Below are positions 48,102-56,371 of a DNA stretch of 64,000 bases, one piece after another. A program made the position numbers and the translations under genes. Numbering within the stretch: the stretch's first letter is position 1; every line of letters starts with the position of its first letter. The notes under the pieces are model-generated. The model was not told the DNA's origin and made no database searches. It saw only the letters and a program-made list of their open reading frames with translations. Origin of the DNA: Venatoribacter pacificus (GTDB lineage: Bacteria; Pseudomonadota; Gammaproteobacteria; Pseudomonadales; Oceanobacteraceae); the NCBI RefSeq assembly GCF_025318105.1, contig NZ_JAOANI010000015.1, forward strand, positions 1-64,000, in the 5' to 3' direction.

Positions 48102-49694
48102 ATGCCGAATCTGACAGGCTGGAAGCCGGACGATACGGATTTCTGGAAAAATACAGGCAACCGTTATGTACGCCACCTGCCGATTCTGCAATTAATTCTG
48201 TTACTTGCCGGTTCGTCCGTATGGATGGGCTGGTCAGTACTCTCGGCCCTGATGGCCGACAGCAGTTGGGGCTTCAGCCCGCAAGAGCTTTTTTCGCTGA
48301 TTTATATCGCAGGCTTTTCTGGCGCAGCGCTGCGTCTGTGTGGCAGGTTTCTGGTATTTCAGTTGGGTACCCGGGCCGTAATCTGGTCAGGAATTATTGG
48401 AATATGGATTTCGCTGATTGCCATATTCTGGGTCTTTAAAGAATCAAATACGCCTCTTTGGGCATTCAGAATAGCGGCAGCCTGCTGTGGCTTTGGTGCT
48501 GTCCTCCTGCCCAAGATAACCAGCATCAACCGCTATATTTATCCGCGCCGTATGCGTTTTATTTCCCAGGAAATACCCCTTGGACTGGGTGATGCCGGAC
48601 TGATTCTGATTATGGTAATGATCCCAACGATCATTTATTGGAATCCACCACTAAAAAATATTTTTACCGAATACGTTCTTATTCATGACAGCAGCAACCT
48701 GATCGGTGTCATCCATGAAGGCCACGGACTTTGGTTTCAGTGGTTAATACTTCCAATTGCCGGAATGTGTCTTTTAGCCGCCTGGCTGAACCGCTTTTCA
48801 CCGGCAGTTAATATACAGAATATGATGCTGATGCGGTCAGCCGGTATCTTTTCCTGGGGGCGTTCCTGGCTACTGCTCCTGCTGGTCATATTGGCCAGTA
48901 TCGCCATGCCCTATGTGTCGAATAACAGCATGATTACCGGTGCCTTTCCTGCCGTCAGGGAAATGAGCATTTTTATCGTTATTTTTCTCGTGATTTTTGC
49001 CATGCAGAATCTTGCGGGCAATCAAATATTTGCAGAGCAGCAACTGAAAGCCCTGGCTAATCGCGAAGTCCATATACTGGCGCTGATGTACCTTATGGGC
49101 CATGGTTCTTTTCTTGGATTATCCGTCAGCCTGCCTCTTCTGACAGACCTGATATTTTCCTATATTCCAACCGATGGACATACCGGCAGCCGGATCAATC
49201 CCGCCGCCCCATCCATCCTGTCCTACTGCTGGATAGGCCCTCTGTTAGGGCTTTCGGCCAGAGCAGCGGGAAGCTGGATGTCTAAACACATCAATCCGGG
49301 AAAGATTCATCAGGTGGCACTGTTTGCGCTTTTCCTTAGTACCGTCGGCATGGCTCTGACCATAACATCAGCCCTCTCATCACCGAATCCGGAATTCTAT
49401 TTCTTTCGTTTTTACATGATAACCCTGTTATTTTTCATTGCTTCTGGCATGTCATCCGGAAGCATTACCAGCCTGGCCATTAAGAAGATTCCTGCAAATT
49501 ACGCCGACCACAGCCTGATATGGATAATCAGTATATCGTCCTTCGGGTTTTTCTATATTCCTGCATTGTTTGCTGATCACTGGCAAAGTGCCGGGCCGGC
49601 AGCAGTATTATCCGGCCTATCTATTTTTTACCTGACAGGGATGATCATTAACTGGTTTTTTTACTGGCGAAAGGGAGAGGAATCACTCAGCTGA
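48102..49694 (+). CDS. NarK-like major facilitator transporter (divergent nitrate/nitrite family)
   Basis: 530 aa with about 12 membrane helices. I start at MPNLTGWKPDDTDFWKNTGN (48102) with AGGG 8 nt upstream, not five codons earlier. The opening GWKPDDTDFWKNTGNRYV matches the NarK N-terminus (WRPEDPAFWQ...G), and FSPQELFSLIYIAGFSGAAL fits helix 2. The usual GGLGN nitrate-signature region is replaced by EIPLGLGDAGLILIMV, so the substrate may not be nitrate; nitrite or NO-related export is possible. It follows ubiV by 149 bp, with its own promoter region. Confidence 0.7.
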   Translation: MPNLTGWKPDDTDFWKNTGNRYVRHLPILQLILLLAGSSVWMGWSVLSALMADSSWGFSPQELFSLIYIAGFSGAALRLCGRFLVFQLGTRAVIWSGIIGIWISLIAIFWVFKESNTPLWAFRIAAACCGFGAVLLPKITSINRYIYPRRMRFISQEIPLGLGDAGLILIMVMIPTIIYWNPPLKNIFTEYVLIHDSSNLIGVIHEGHGLWFQWLILPIAGMCLLAAWLNRFSPAVNIQNMMLMRSAGIFSWGRSWLLLLLVILASIAMPYVSNNSMITGAFPAVREMSIFIVIFLVIFAMQNLAGNQIFAEQQLKALANREVHILALMYLMGHGSFLGLSVSLPLLTDLIFSYIPTDGHTGSRINPAAPSILSYCWIGPLLGLSARAAGSWMSKHINPGKIHQVALFALFLSTVGMALTITSALSSPNPEFYFFRFYMITLLFFIASGMSSGSITSLAIKKIPANYADHSLIWIISISSFGFFYIPALFADHWQSAGPAAVLSGLSIFYLTGMIINWFFYWRKGEESLS

Positions 49695-49710
49695 ATGACA
49701 AGATACAGAA

Positions 49711-50082
49711 TCAGGAATGAATATCGGGGATAATTTTACTTTCTATATGGTTTACCAGATCAAGCAGAACATCGTTACCATACTCTTTGTCCTGGCGTTT
49801 TTTTAAGCCATATTCAGAAAGCAACAGATGATGACTCTCGATGACATCAATACTGTTAAGACTCCTCTGTACGCAGCGCAGAGGACAGCCATCAATTGCC
49901 AGAACCGGACGACCCGACTGAGCCAGCCGGATAATAGGTTTAACCTGGCCACCGATACCGGCGACACAGGACATTTCTGCAACACCTGAACGATCCAGTT
50001 GAACGGCAATCCGGTTGGCAAGCTGTGCCACCTGAGAACAGCCAGAGCAAGAATAAACCAGTGGTTTTGCAGGATCTTTCAT
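49711..50082 (-). CDS. DGC-domain putative zinc-binding protein
   Basis: 123 aa. Conserved cysteines: YSCSGCSQVAQLANRIAVQL near the N-terminus, MSCVAGIGG, and AIDGCPLRCVQR, the DGC motif of the PF08859 family. These small proteins are thought to bind zinc and often lie near denitrification and metal-handling genes; their function is unknown. It is convergent with the NarK-like gene (16 bp). A partial FNR-like sequence TTGATTTTCAATAT lies about 37 bp upstream of its start. Confidence 0.75.
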   Translation of the reverse strand: MKDPAKPLVYSCSGCSQVAQLANRIAVQLDRSGVAEMSCVAGIGGQVKPIIRLAQSGRPVLAIDGCPLRCVQRSLNSIDVIESHHLLLSEYGLKKRQDKEYGNDVLLDLVNHIESKIIPDIHS

Positions 50083-50199
50083 AAGAACTCTCCACTGAAA
50101 AAATCTGCAGAGCAGAGGTTGATTTTCAATATATCACGTCAAATATTTTTTACTATAATCCATTAAGAATAAATGTCGGTATTATGCGGAAAAGATAAG

Positions 50200-50247
50200 G
50201 AGCCTTTGAATACTTCTTTATGGATATAATCCATTATTCAAAGGCTC
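50200..50247. terminator. Nested inverted repeat in the nor-DGC gap, possible terminator of the nor operon
   Basis: GAGCCTTTGAATA (50200-50212) and TATTCAAAGGCTC (50235-50247) are perfect 13-bp arms enclosing a second palindrome ATGGAT-ATA-ATCCAT (50220-50234). It lies about 190 bp beyond the last nor gene on the minus strand. The following minus-strand bases CTTATCTTTT are moderately T-rich. Confidence 0.45.
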
Positions 50248-50286
50248 ACTCTTTGGGTATCAGCCATAGTAAAGGCCATTCCCCCT

Positions 50287-50400
50287 AGCAGGCTGTTGAT
50301 TTTCTATCTGCGTTGCCACTGCAGTGTTAAAAACCAACTCAAAATGCTCATTTACGACCTGTAAACTGCGCTTTTTCGCCGGTTTTTGCCTTGCATTGAC
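50287..50400. repeat. Suspected dispersed intergenic repeat
   Basis: The block starting AGCAGGCTGTTGATTTTCTA and containing CTCAAAATGCTCATTTAC reminds me of intergenic repeat sequences common in Pseudomonas/Marinobacter-type genomes. No second copy is visible in this window, so the call is from memory only. The whole 50083-50436 gap (354 bp) has no gene. Confidence 0.3.
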
Positions 50401-50436
50401 TGCCTCAAAAACGAAAATAAACAACCGACAAGCCTG

Positions 50437-50757
50437 TCACTTGGCTTTCTGCTGACTGTAATAGGCAGCAAGGTTAGCAATATCCTGATCACTCAGGCCT
50501 TTTGCCATTGGCGCCATAATGGCTGCATTGCCTCCGGTTCTCTGGCCATCACGATAAGCCTTGAGTGCATTTTCAAGATAGGCCGCATGCTGTCCGGCCA
50601 GTTTCGGGTACATTGGAACCATACTGTTACCGTCAGCATTATGGCAGGCTGTGCAAATTCCAGATTTTGCCTGCCCGGCAGCCGCATCACCGGCCGCCAT
50701 GCTGGCAGAACTGAATGCCAACGTAACAATGGCGCTTGCCAGAAGTATTTTTTTCAT
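50437..50757 (-). CDS. Small periplasmic cytochrome c (class I, c553/c4-like)
   Basis: 106 aa; start MKKILLASAIVTLAFSSASM at 50757 with AAGGAG upstream (a second ATG lies one codon before). After the signal peptide (cleavage near MAA-GD) comes the heme motif CTACH and a C-terminal Met ligand region (AAIMAPMAKGLSDQDIANLA). Being the last gene of the nor operon, it is a likely electron donor to NorCB or NirS. nirM-type function is inferred. Confidence 0.85.
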   Translation of the reverse strand: MKKILLASAIVTLAFSSASMAAGDAAAGQAKSGICTACHNADGNSMVPMYPKLAGQHAAYLENALKAYRDGQRTGGNAAIMAPMAKGLSDQDIANLAAYYSQQKAK

Positions 50758-50786
50758 CATCAATCTCCTTAAGGTTGCCCTGAGGC

Positions 50787-51065
50787 TTATAGCTGCCAGA
50801 TGGCAGTCAGCGTGACTGCAGAAATGGTCACGAGCAACCATCCATGCAGAAATATTTGTAAAATGAGTGGGGCCTGCTTCATTTCCATAAAATACTGGAT
50901 TATCCAAAAGCCTTTTATCAACGTTGCGAGCCAGGCGAAAAAAGCTAATATAATAAAATAATCTGTTCGGCCGATAACAACAGCTGATGTCAGTACCAAC
51001 ATCAACAACCACAAGGTTTTTAATGACAATCCTGCTGTGCTGCTCATCGTATTACCATCAGTCAT
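50787..51065 (-). CDS. norF: NorF-like membrane protein (cytochrome c oxidase subunit IV type)
   Basis: 92 aa from MTDGNTMSSTAGLSLKTLWL; the ATG overlaps the norE stop (ATGA). Three hydrophobic helices (WLLMLVLTSAVVIG, FIILAFFAWLATLIKGFWII, LILQIFLHGWLLVTISAVTL) match the prokaryotic subunit IV/NorF type. NorF is not catalytic but in Paracoccus improves NO and nitrite reductase activity. Its position after norE supports the name. Confidence 0.8.
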   Translation of the reverse strand: MTDGNTMSSTAGLSLKTLWLLMLVLTSAVVIGRTDYFIILAFFAWLATLIKGFWIIQYFMEMKQAPLILQIFLHGWLLVTISAVTLTAIWQL

Positions 51066-51643
51066 CTTAGTACATAAAGCGCAGGGAAAAGAACAATCCA
51101 CACTAGGTCAACCATATGCCAGTAAGAGGCTGCACTTTCCGCCGCCTTGAGTTTCTGTTCATCATCCGAGCCTGTCTTTTTCAGCCAACGACCGAGAATA
51201 ATAAGAATCATTATTCCGGCAAGTACATGGAGCAAATGAAAGAACGTCGTGAAAAAATAAAACCCGAAGAATATATCGTAGTGCAACGAGTACCCATTGC
51301 TATAGAGTGTTTGATATTCACTCACTTTACTAATGACATAGATCATTCCACAGCCGGATGCCGCGAAAAAATAACGCGCATAGCCATCGCCCTGAATGCG
51401 GAGCTTATTAACGCCTGTTGCTACCAGGTAACTGCCCGTCAGCAATGCCATCGTATTAATCACCCCGGCAGAAACATGCAGTTCCTGCAGGCCGGCCTGA
51501 AACATCTCCGGCTGCCGGAGGCGAACCAGAGAGAAGCCAGCGATCAGCAGGCCAAAAACAGCCAGTTCAGCACAAAGAAAAAACCACAGGGCAATATCAC
51601 CCGGGATCTTGTCTTTTCCGCTCAGAGTCAGCGGGCTGTTCAT
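51062..51643 (-). CDS. norE: NorE-like protein (cytochrome c oxidase subunit III family)
   Basis: 193 aa, five or so helices with the subunit III pattern: GDIALWFFLCAELAVFGLLI, SAGVINTMALLTGSYLVATG, FFGFYFFTTFFHLLHVLAGI and SYWHMVDLVWIVLFPALYVL. Subunit III homologues in nor clusters are called NorE and are thought to aid assembly or proton/anoxic energy coupling. The start overlaps the norD stop (ATGA), and norF overlaps its own stop, so norDEF are coupled. Confidence 0.87.
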   Translation of the reverse strand: MNSPLTLSGKDKIPGDIALWFFLCAELAVFGLLIAGFSLVRLRQPEMFQAGLQELHVSAGVINTMALLTGSYLVATGVNKLRIQGDGYARYFFAASGCGMIYVISKVSEYQTLYSNGYSLHYDIFFGFYFFTTFFHLLHVLAGIMILIILGRWLKKTGSDDEQKLKAAESAASYWHMVDLVWIVLFPALYVLR

Positions 51644-53481
51644 ATATTCAGTCCGGTCAGATTAAGATAGAGCTTCGGCAGCATCCGTGGCAGCTGATCC
51701 GCACGGTTAATACAGAAGTACCCCTGATGACCAAACACATAGGGAACATAATCAGCACTGTTCTGATCAATGGTGACACAGTGGGTTGCTACCCCTGCAC
51801 GGTGAGCCTCGGTGATTGATACCCGGGTATCTTCAAGGCCATAACGACCTTCATACAGATCCAGATCATTAGGCTTACCGTCGGTCAGTATCAGCAGTAG
51901 GCGCTTTTCTGCCGGATGATCATTAAGGATATCGGTTGCCTGGCGGATAGCCGCTCCCATGCGCGTGTAGTAGCCGGGCGTTAAGGCTTTAATCCGGCCG
52001 TGAACATTTTCACCCCAGGGTTCATTAAAGTTTTTGATCATATTAATCCGCACGTGATCGCGCCGGCGTGATGAAAAGCCATACATAGAAAAGCGATCAC
52101 CGCTGGCATCCAGTGCCTCCCCCAATAAATGCAGACTGTCGCGGATAACATCGATAACCTGCTTATCATTGTTGGCCCAGGCGTCGGTCGACAGCGACAG
52201 GTCAGCGAGAACAAGACAGGCCAGATCACGGTTCTGACGACGCTGCTGCCGCCATACCGGCGCCACGCTTTCGGCGTGTCCCTGCAGCCGGCTGGTGCAG
52301 TGATCAATCGCAGCATTTATATCCAGCTGCTGCCCCTGAACCTGCCGGCGCAGTTGCACCGGCTGAGTGTTAAAGCAGGCAAACTGCCGGCGCAGACGCT
52401 GCGCAGTCTGCTTAAGTTCATCTGGTAAAGGGGCTGGCTCAGCACCGCGTGGCAGCATCGGAATAACCCGGCAGTAATCCTCACGTAAACGCTGCTGGCG
52501 GTAATCCCACTCCGGATAAGACAGGCCAGAGCCCAGCGGGATGTCATCCTCCGCCGCACTGGGCAGATCCAGATCAAGGCGTATTTTTGAAGCTTGACCG
52601 CCACGGGTCCGCGATAGCGTAATCAGATCAAGATCTTCTGCTATGTTTCCGGCATCCGCGTCATCGGCATCATCTGCGGTACGGTCAACAGGAATAAATT
52701 CCGACCACGACAATAAGCTTTCCAGACGAAATAACAGCAGGCCATTACGGCCATCAGGATCATCGGCAAATTCGGCCTGGCGGCGGATATTTGCCGTGCT
52801 TTTCTGTTGCACCTCAGACGCTGCGGGCTCCTGTACATCGCCACTGTGCTGAAGCGGAGCCAGATTTCTGCCCGGATATAACCACAGGGGCACAGGATCA
52901 GGATCTCCCGGCCCGTCAGGCAGCGCAGTAACAGATCCCGGCTCCTTCAGAGCAGCACGTAATGCCATCTCTCTGGGCAAAGCCGCAGCACGGAGCTTCA
53001 GCCGGAAATCTCTCTGTTGCAGTTCGGCCTCAACCAGACGCCGGTAGACAGGGACCAGGCCGGGATAGCGTTGCAAGCAATGCTGCACGCTATGCTGATT
53101 ATCAACAAACCAAGGTGCGGAGCCGGCAGCTGCCGGAAGCGTGCAGGATGCCAATGCCGCCAACCATAGGTACAGGTCAGCATTCAGCGTCCGCTGCGGA
53201 TAAAAGTCGATATGATCCGGCAGATATAAATGATTCTGATCGCGCCACGCCAGCGCCTGACGCAGGCCGGAACCTGCCACCTTCTGCAACCACGAGCGCG
53301 ACGCTTTAACCCGTTGCTCAGCAGCAACCGAGAGACGCAACCCGGCATCGCCGCCCAGCGCCCTGAATATCATCGCCAGTGTTTTCTGTTCATCGCTGAG
53401 CAACACCGCCGCATCCGGATAAGTACGGACAGCCACGCGGGTAATAAAATGATGCCAGCGGATACCAACAGCTTCTTCCAT
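51640..53481 (-). CDS. norD: Nitric oxide reductase activation protein NorD (VWA domain)
   Basis: 613 aa. The C-terminal ~220 residues form a von Willebrand A domain with a MIDAS-type DLSLST motif, RDHVRINMIKNF and LLILTDGKPND. The long N-terminal part is NorD-like (VASRSWLQ-type helical region and KTLAMIFRALGG). NorD works with the MoxR-type AAA ATPase NorQ to insert the non-heme iron (FeB) into NorB. GGAG lies 8 nt upstream of the ATG, and the start is 5 bp after the 4Fe-4S gene. Confidence 0.92.
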   Translation of the reverse strand: MEEAVGIRWHHFITRVAVRTYPDAAVLLSDEQKTLAMIFRALGGDAGLRLSVAAEQRVKASRSWLQKVAGSGLRQALAWRDQNHLYLPDHIDFYPQRTLNADLYLWLAALASCTLPAAAGSAPWFVDNQHSVQHCLQRYPGLVPVYRRLVEAELQQRDFRLKLRAAALPREMALRAALKEPGSVTALPDGPGDPDPVPLWLYPGRNLAPLQHSGDVQEPAASEVQQKSTANIRRQAEFADDPDGRNGLLLFRLESLLSWSEFIPVDRTADDADDADAGNIAEDLDLITLSRTRGGQASKIRLDLDLPSAAEDDIPLGSGLSYPEWDYRQQRLREDYCRVIPMLPRGAEPAPLPDELKQTAQRLRRQFACFNTQPVQLRRQVQGQQLDINAAIDHCTSRLQGHAESVAPVWRQQRRQNRDLACLVLADLSLSTDAWANNDKQVIDVIRDSLHLLGEALDASGDRFSMYGFSSRRRDHVRINMIKNFNEPWGENVHGRIKALTPGYYTRMGAAIRQATDILNDHPAEKRLLLILTDGKPNDLDLYEGRYGLEDTRVSITEAHRAGVATHCVTIDQNSADYVPYVFGHQGYFCINRADQLPRMLPKLYLNLTGLNI

Positions 53482-53486
53482 CGCAG

Positions 53487-54440
53487 TTACTCCTGTTCCC
53501 GGGCAATAATTACTGGTAATTGCCGCTCATACTGTCTGGCATCATCGCCACTGGCCCAATACAGCAGTGATCCGGCAGGATTGTGTTTTTGCACTTCAGC
53601 ACAGGTATCAATACAGAGCCTGCATTGAGTGCAGGTAATCTTCCGCTGCTTATGTGCTCTTGGCGGCAGGCGCATAGGACAGACCTGATCACAGGCATGA
53701 CAGTCACGGCAGTCTTTTCCCCGCTCTTTGCGGTAACCAATCACCAGGCCACGCGGATTGGCCGCCCAGATCAGACTCTGAAAAATTCCGACCGCGCAGC
53801 CATACCGGCAGAACCAGTGACGCGCCAGCGTAAATTCGATAAAAAATAATACCGTTGCCGCACACAGAAAAATCAGCGGATATGTATCAACCTGCAGCCG
53901 GAAAATACCCTGCCATAAAGGCAGCGGAGGGATCAGATAACTGAGCAGAGAAACCGCCCATAAAAAAGAACAGGCCAGAATCCAGAAAAAAAGTACCGTT
54001 CTGGAACCAGGGCGCGCCCCGCTGCTGCTCTTTTCCCACAACGAACGCCTGCCAAGCCAGTAATGCATTTTACTGTCCAGCCACTCCAGAACAGAAAAAT
54101 GCGGGCACAACCAGCCGCAGTAAATTCGTCCCCAGCGCCAGACAAAAACAATAAGTACAATGACTGTCAGCAGGACGGGGAGCGCCAGACGCCAGAATAA
54201 TTGTGAAAATACTGAAGCAGCACTCTGACCAGCAGCAGGTGCAAGCTCCAGCGTCCAGTCATAACCAAAAAAAATAAAATGGCCGAGCGTCAGATCCAGA
54301 CGAAAAATATCCAGAACCGGCGCCAGCAGAAATAATAAAAAAAATACGCTGCGGCTGATCAGACGGTAGCGTTGCACCCCTGAATTCATCAGCCTGTCTT
54401 CCTGGCCGCTGCCCGAAGGCAGCGGCTGTGAACTTTGCAT
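53487..54440 (-). CDS. Membrane-bound 4Fe-4S ferredoxin-like protein (NosR/NapH/CcoG-type) within the nor operon
   Basis: 317 aa from MQSSQPLPSGSGQEDRLMNS (54440), 4 nt after the norB stop; an internal ATG at 54389 is an alternative. Several helices are interleaved with cysteine motifs YCGWLCPHF and CRYGCAVG, as in NosR/NapH; the C-terminal domain has two ferredoxin clusters, CRDCHACDQVCPM and CTQCRLCIDTC. It probably passes electrons from the quinol pool or helps metal-centre maturation. It is not one of the classical norCBQDEF genes and its place between norB and norD is unusual. Confidence 0.8.
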   Translation of the reverse strand: MQSSQPLPSGSGQEDRLMNSGVQRYRLISRSVFFLLFLLAPVLDIFRLDLTLGHFIFFGYDWTLELAPAAGQSAASVFSQLFWRLALPVLLTVIVLIVFVWRWGRIYCGWLCPHFSVLEWLDSKMHYWLGRRSLWEKSSSGARPGSRTVLFFWILACSFLWAVSLLSYLIPPLPLWQGIFRLQVDTYPLIFLCAATVLFFIEFTLARHWFCRYGCAVGIFQSLIWAANPRGLVIGYRKERGKDCRDCHACDQVCPMRLPPRAHKQRKITCTQCRLCIDTCAEVQKHNPAGSLLYWASGDDARQYERQLPVIIAREQE

Positions 54441-54444
54441 ATAT

Positions 54445-55848
54445 TCAGGCACTGACAGGTAAAGCAGGTGCATCAGCCTGAGTACGGCTGGCGACAACAA
54501 AACTGTATAAGTACAGCATCACGCCACCACCAAAAGCGATACCAGCAACCAGACGTGCCCAATAAATAGGAACAATCAGGTCTTGTGTCGCCATATAGCC
54601 CAGGGCAATGCCATCAGCCGGCATACGCTGCTGCATCACCTGAATAATACCCGCCGCAGTCAGCAGCAGAGTAATCATCAGCATGGATACACACATGACC
54701 CAGATGGAGGCAATTTCCACTTTCTGCGCCTGCAGACTGTTACTTAAACGTCCCTGCAGCTGTGGCCATGCGTAAGAGATAATCGCCAGCACAATCATCA
54801 CGTAAGCGCCAAAGAATGCCAGGTGACCATGAGCGGCCGTAATCTGAGAGCCGTGGGTGTAATAATTTACCGGCGCCAGGGTATGCAGGAATCCCCAAAC
54901 GCCCGCACCAAGGAAAGCCATAATGGTACAGCCGGCAGCCCAGGTAACGGCGGCTTTGTTAGGGTGTTCGCGGCGGCGTTGTTTAATCATGCTGAAAGCG
55001 AACACCATCATCATGAAGAAAGGTAACGGCTCGACGGCAGAGAAAACCGATCCGATCCATAGCCAGTATTCCGGAGCGCCGATAAAGAAATAATGGTGGC
55101 CGGTGCCAAGAATGCCGCTGATCAAAGCCATCGCAATAATCAGGTACAACCATTTTTCCACAACCTCACGATCCACACCGGTGGTTTTGATCAGAATAAA
55201 GGCGAGGATACTGCCGAGAATCAGCTCCCACACACCTTCAACCCACAGGTGCACAACCCACCACCAGAAATACTTATCCAGAGTCAGTGATGCCGGATTA
55301 TAAAAAGAGAACAGGAAGAACACTGCCAGACCGAGAAGACCGGTGATCAGCACCATGTTAATCACGGTTTTACGGCCACGCAGAATAGTCATACCAACGT
55401 TAAACAAGAATCCGAGTGCAACAATAACAATACCTATTTTGGTAATAGTTGGCTGTTCCAGAAATTCCCGCCCCATGGTTGGCAGAATATTGTTGTATGT
55501 AATCTCCGCCAGCGTTGCATAGGGAACCGATAAATAACCAACAATGGTCAGGGTGCCGGCAATGGCATAAGCCCAGAACAGTATCCAGGCCAGTTTCGGG
55601 CTATACAGCTCACACTGAGTTTCTTCAGGTACAAGATAGTAAGTCGCGCCCATAAAACCACAGAGCAGCCAGACGATCAGAAGATTGGTGTGCACCATAC
55701 GGGCAACGTTAAAAGGGATTTCCGGAAACAGGAAATCACCGATGATGTACTGCGTGCCAAGAATCAGACCGAAGACAATCTGACCGACAAACAGCAACAT
55801 GGCAAAGGCAAAGTACGGTTTTGCAACCGCCTGGCTTTGATATTTCAT
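54445..55848 (-). CDS. norB: Nitric oxide reductase subunit B (catalytic)
   Basis: 467 aa heme-copper-superfamily cNor catalytic subunit with 12 helices; start MKYQSQAVAKPYFAFAMLLF after AAGGA. Heme b ligand region NVARMVHTNLLIVWLLCGFM, the FeB site WWWVVHLWVEGVWELI (His and Glu), GTGHHYFFIGAPEYW, and HGHLAFFGAYVMIVLA are conserved. The Nor reduces 2 NO to N2O in the periplasm using electrons from NorC. It follows norC by 44 bp. Confidence 0.97.
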   Translation of the reverse strand: MKYQSQAVAKPYFAFAMLLFVGQIVFGLILGTQYIIGDFLFPEIPFNVARMVHTNLLIVWLLCGFMGATYYLVPEETQCELYSPKLAWILFWAYAIAGTLTIVGYLSVPYATLAEITYNNILPTMGREFLEQPTITKIGIVIVALGFLFNVGMTILRGRKTVINMVLITGLLGLAVFFLFSFYNPASLTLDKYFWWWVVHLWVEGVWELILGSILAFILIKTTGVDREVVEKWLYLIIAMALISGILGTGHHYFFIGAPEYWLWIGSVFSAVEPLPFFMMMVFAFSMIKQRRREHPNKAAVTWAAGCTIMAFLGAGVWGFLHTLAPVNYYTHGSQITAAHGHLAFFGAYVMIVLAIISYAWPQLQGRLSNSLQAQKVEIASIWVMCVSMLMITLLLTAAGIIQVMQQRMPADGIALGYMATQDLIVPIYWARLVAGIAFGGGVMLYLYSFVVASRTQADAPALPVSA

Positions 55849-55892
55849 GATGTTTGATCCTTGAATAATTAAATTGAAATGGTCGTCATGCA

Positions 55893-56339
55893 TCAGCCTT
55901 CGATATTTGGTGGCCAATCGTTGGTGTCGATGCGGGAAGTCCAGATCAGGAATTCAGCTAAATCGTTAATTTCCTGCTCTTTTAAATGGAACTGTGGCAT
56001 TTGGCGGCGTCCTTCAACACCGGTAGGCATTGCCTTCATCCAGGCAGAAAAATACGCCTTGAATACCTGTTCATTTTCCATCCCGCGGCGCTGAAAAACG
56101 TTCCCCAGCTCGGGAGCAAAATAGGCACCCTCTCCCAGCAATGAATGACAGCCAACGCAGTTATTTTTTTCCCAGATTTCTTTGCCATGTGCGACTTCAG
56201 CGGTGAGCAGTTCACGATTCTCACGCTTCGGCAGCACCGTAACGGTATCAACCGTCAGAGCAACAAAGAGGAGGAAAAAGAATGCGCCCCCACCGTAGTA
56301 AATATTCCGGGCCATGCCCTTAGTGAAACGTTCTGACAT
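55893..56339 (-). CDS. norC: Nitric oxide reductase subunit C (cytochrome c)
   Basis: 148 aa, membrane-anchored monoheme cytochrome c. Start MSERFTKGMARNIYYGGGAF with GGAGA upstream; 12 earlier codons are not used. The N-terminal helix (FFLLFVALTVDTVTVL) anchors it, the heme motif is CVGCH, and the Met ligand lies in KAMPTGVEGRRQMPQFH. It carries electrons from cytochromes to NorB and lies between norQ and norB. Confidence 0.95.
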   Translation of the reverse strand: MSERFTKGMARNIYYGGGAFFFLLFVALTVDTVTVLPKRENRELLTAEVAHGKEIWEKNNCVGCHSLLGEGAYFAPELGNVFQRRGMENEQVFKAYFSAWMKAMPTGVEGRRQMPQFHLKEQEINDLAEFLIWTSRIDTNDWPPNIEG

Positions 56340-56371
56340 AAAATGTCTCCTCGCGGTTATAAAAAGACGGC

